From assembly GCA_900545935.1 (NCBI GenBank), contig URAP01000071.1, positions 1-5,340 of the forward strand: a DNA stretch of 5,340 bases, in the 5' to 3' direction. The notes below the pieces were generated by a model. The model did no database searches and had not been told where the DNA came from. It worked only from the letters and a program-made list of their open reading frames with translations. Every line of letters starts with the position of its first letter. Positions within the stretch are counted from its first letter, which is position 1. The position numbers were made by a program, and so were the translations under genes. Positions 3,634-5,340 of this stretch are shown in pieces. Origin of the DNA: an uncultured Eubacteriales bacterium (lineage in GTDB: Bacteria; Bacillota; Clostridia; Oscillospirales; CAG-272).

Positions 3634-5142
3634 TTATCCGCGCAGCTCGCGGATGAGGTCGCTCATTTCGATCTCGAGCAGCGAATCCTTAGCCATTTCG
3701 CGCTCGACGGTATCAAGCGACGCCATTATGGTGGTATGATCTCTGCCGAACAGCTTACCGATCGCGGGAAAAGACAGATCGGTCAGCTTTCGGATTATGT
3801 AGATCGAGCGGTGGCGGACGAGAGCTATCTCCTTTGTCCGTTTTCTGCCCTTAATATCCTCGACCGAAATGCCGTATTTCTGCGAGACCTTCTCGAGAAT
3901 GCGGTCGACGGTGACGGAGGCGGGCTCGCTTCCGGTCATCAGGTCGGCAACACACGAAATGGCAAGGTCGACGGTTATCTGTGCGCCGGTCAGGAACGAT
4001 TGCGCACCGAGCTTTTTGACCGCGCCCTCGAGCTGACGGACATTGCTGCGGAGATTGTTCGCGAGAAATTCGAGAACGTCTGCGGGCAGCGAGATACCGA
4101 GAGCCTCGGCTTTGCTCTTCATTATCGCGATACGCAGCTCGTACGCCGGAGGCTGAATGTCGGCGGTGAGACCCCATTCAAAGCGGGTCTGCAGACGGTT
4201 TTCGAGCGTCTTGATGCTACGCGGCGGACAGTCGCAGGTCAGCACGATCTGCTTGTGATTTTCGTAGAGCGTGTTAAAGGTGTGGAAAAATTCCTCCTGC
4301 GTCGAGACCTTACCGGATATAAATTGCGTATCGTCTATCAGCAGCACATCCGCCGTGCGGTACTTGCTGCGGAACTGCTCGCATGTTCCGTGGCTTATCG
4401 AGTCGATCAGCTGGTTTGTAAAGTCGTCGCCCTTGACATATACGATCTTCGCTTCCGGGCACAGCTCGGAGATGCGATTCATTATCGCGTAGAGCAGATG
4501 CGTTTTTCCGAGTCCGCTCGGACCGTATATAAACAGAGGATTGTATTGCTTTTGAAAATATTCTTCGTCCGAATCCGCGCCGGAGGCATAACGATTCGCG
4601 ACCGCGAGGCACGCCGCATGAGCGAATTTATTCGAGCTTCCGACAATGAAATTATCAAAGGTATAATCCGAGCCGACGGTCGAGCCGACGCTCTCCTTCT
4701 TGCTCTCGCCGGACAGATAATTTATTCCGCTGTCAAAGCCCTTTTCGAGAAATGCCTTGTTTCGTCTGTCAGATTCTGCAGGATCGGACGGTGTGTCAAG
4801 CTCCGGCTCGGCAGCTTCTGTGCCGCCCGTGCCTTTCTCTCCTTCCGCACGGTCTCCGGCAAGTCCGAGCTCGCGGAGATGCTCCGCCTCGCTCTTTTCG
4901 TCGGTGGCGATGAAGATTATCCGAACGTCAAAGCCGACGCGAGTCAGATAGTCGTGTATGACAGATGTATATTTAGATTCGAGAAAGTCACGCTTGAATT
5001 TCTGCTTGGTCGAGATAACGGCAACATCGTCACTCAGGTACGATAGGTGCAGTTCGTTGAACCATAGCTCCATTAGTGTCTCGGAATAATTTTCCCGCAT
5101 TTCGGCGAGGACCGAATTCCAGACCTCAGACAGAAACTGCAT
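3634..5142 (-). CDS. dnaA: Chromosomal replication initiator DnaA
   Basis: This gene encodes a 502-residue AAA+ initiator that binds DnaA boxes, forms a filament, melts the origin and recruits the helicase. Domain I (about 1-80) starts MQFLSEVWNSVLAEM. Domain II (about 81-157) is a variable, acidic Gly/Glu/Ser-rich linker. Domain III begins near YTFDNFIVG (160-168), with Walker A GPSGLGKT (207-214), Walker B LLIDD (267-271), a putative arginine finger in NRLQTRFEWGL (R320) and sensor 2 in RSNVRQLEGA (R369). Domain IV carries the box-binding helix-turn-helix, RHRSIYIIRKLTDLSF and FGRDHTTIMAS (443-475). Length is slightly above the usual 440-470 because of the linker. Two small departures are a single Gly in FGRDHTT, where Bacillus and E. 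coli have FGGRDHTT, and TCDCPP where SDRPP is usual. The start has AAAGGA seven bases upstream (complement of 5150-5155) and a strong promoter. Its target boxes lie directly downstream. Confidence 0.98.
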   Translation of the reverse strand: MQFLSEVWNSVLAEMRENYSETLMELWFNELHLSYLSDDVAVISTKQKFKRDFLESKYTSVIHDYLTRVGFDVRIIFIATDEKSEAEHLRELGLAGDRAEGEKGTGGTEAAEPELDTPSDPAESDRRNKAFLEKGFDSGINYLSGESKKESVGSTVGSDYTFDNFIVGSSNKFAHAACLAVANRYASGADSDEEYFQKQYNPLFIYGPSGLGKTHLLYAIMNRISELCPEAKIVYVKGDDFTNQLIDSISHGTCEQFRSKYRTADVLLIDDTQFISGKVSTQEEFFHTFNTLYENHKQIVLTCDCPPRSIKTLENRLQTRFEWGLTADIQPPAYELRIAIMKSKAEALGISLPADVLEFLANNLRSNVRQLEGAVKKLGAQSFLTGAQITVDLAISCVADLMTGSEPASVTVDRILEKVSQKYGISVEDIKGRKRTKEIALVRHRSIYIIRKLTDLSFPAIGKLFGRDHTTIMASLDTVEREMAKDSLLEIEMSDLIRELRG

Positions 5143-5149
5143 ATGCTTT

Positions 5150-5155
5150 TCCTTT
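5150..5155 (-). promoter_or_regulatory. Ribosome binding site of dnaA
   Basis: AAAGGA on the minus strand lies seven bases before the ATG at 5142 and supports that start. Confidence 0.85.
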
Positions 5156-5168
5156 CAGATAATTTCGT

Positions 5169-5186
5169 ATGTATACACAAATACAT
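5169..5186. promoter_or_regulatory. Operator-like dyad at the dnaA transcription start
   Basis: ATGTAT (5169-5174) and ATACAT (5181-5186) form an inverted repeat around ACACAA. It overlaps the predicted start of transcription (near 5185). Inside it, GTATACACA (5171-5179) is one base from the DnaA box TTATNCACA, which would fit the autorepression known for dnaA genes. The regulatory role is inferred. Confidence 0.4.
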
Positions 5187-5191
5187 CCTAT

Positions 5192-5220
5192 ATTATAGCA
5201 CACAAATCCGCTCATTTCAA
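5192..5220 (-). promoter_or_regulatory. Sigma-A promoter of dnaA
   Basis: On the minus strand TTGAAA (5215-5220) is followed by exactly 17 bases and a perfect TATAAT (5192-5197), preceded by TGC as an extended -10. The predicted transcript starts near 5185 and has a leader of about 43 bases. Confidence 0.85.
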
Positions 5221-5231
5221 GAGAAAATGCG

Positions 5232-5268
5232 ATATTTATATATAATAATATTATAATAATATATAATA
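5232..5268. other. 37-base pure A/T stretch upstream of dnaA
   Basis: Every base from 5232 to 5268 is A or T, with overlapping TATAAT and ATAATATTAT motifs and small palindromes. It could be an UP-like element, part of a divergent promoter for a gene to the right (rpmH is the usual neighbour) or a second melting site of a bipartite origin as in Bacillus. No DnaA box was seen beside it in the visible part. Confidence 0.5.
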
Positions 5269-5285
5269 GGACTTCGCGGGGCGGT

Positions 5286-5307
5286 GAGGTTTTTCGAGAA
5301 AAACCTC
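5286..5307. repeat. 10-bp perfect hairpin near the right edge
   Basis: GAGGTTTTTC (5286-5295) pairs with GAAAAACCTC (5298-5307) around GA. No run of T follows on either strand, so it is not a standard terminator. Its build (purine/pyrimidine arms with a T run at the tip) resembles the palindromic core of the 59-base repeat, but the sequences and flanks differ. Nothing coding is seen from 5308 to the end. Confidence 0.7.
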
Positions 5308-5340
5308 TGAAAAAGCTGATTTGGTATGTTCGTGTGATGT

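Noticed and set aside
3313..5046. A 577-codon open frame on the plus strand opposite dnaA and part of oriC
   Set aside because: It is the antisense shadow of dnaA, runs through the DnaA boxes, and its product resembles no known family; dnaA on the other strand is unmistakable.
5286..5307. Intrinsic terminator at the right edge
   Set aside because: The stem is good but no T run follows on either strand.

Overview
This window is the chromosomal replication-origin locus of a bacterium, almost certainly a Firmicute of the class Clostridia. The protein styles (DnaA, DnaN and RecF variants, and a RemB/DUF370 protein next to recF) and the dispersed-repeat-rich spacers suggest an Oscillospirales/Ruminococcaceae-like gut organism. 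That rank is inferred from general family knowledge, not from a database search. All four genes lie on the minus strand and read right to left: dnaA (5142 to 3634), dnaN (2691 to 1555), recF (1555 to 476) and remB (318 to 73). This is the classical dnaA-dnaN-recF-(remB)-(gyrB) order. dnaN and recF overlap by one base, and the small S4-domain gene (yaaA/rlbA) that sits between them in Bacillus is absent.

Right edge (5143-5340): dnaA has a near-ideal sigma-A promoter (TTGAAA, 17 bases, TATAAT with an extended TG) and a strong ribosome binding site. A small dyad overlaps the predicted transcription start. Further right are a 37-base pure A/T stretch and a 10-bp hairpin with no T tract.

dnaA-dnaN spacer (2692-3633, about 940 bases, unusually long): the half nearest dnaA is oriC. 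It has at least eight DnaA boxes between 3386 and 3592. Four match TTWTNCACA exactly, and two of those form a perfect inverted pair. To the left come three degenerate 9-base tandem units, a period-3 block resembling a DnaA-trio (3292-3309) and an A-rich, purine-biased stretch (3251-3288) that is a good unwinding-element candidate. This order matches the basal unwinding system known from Bacillus. The half nearest dnaN (2773-3250) has no gene. It holds a cluster of short hairpins, including two copies of one module 239 bases apart, and a 10-bp inverted repeat enclosing 44 bases.

A 59-base sequence occurs twice in opposite orientation (1-59 and 2714-2772, one mismatch), bracketing dnaN-recF-remB. 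It has a palindromic core and, in the left copy, a well-formed sigma-A promoter pointing left out of the window, where gyrB would be expected. The single mismatch spoils the -10 box of the other copy. The left copy also carries a 15-base tandem duplication that supplies the stop codon of remB.

Together the genes encode the replication initiator, the sliding clamp, a gap-repair loader and a small DNA-binding regulator. The least ordinary content is in the spacers: the layout of the origin, the hairpin cluster and the promoter-bearing repeat. No unknown protein system was found.
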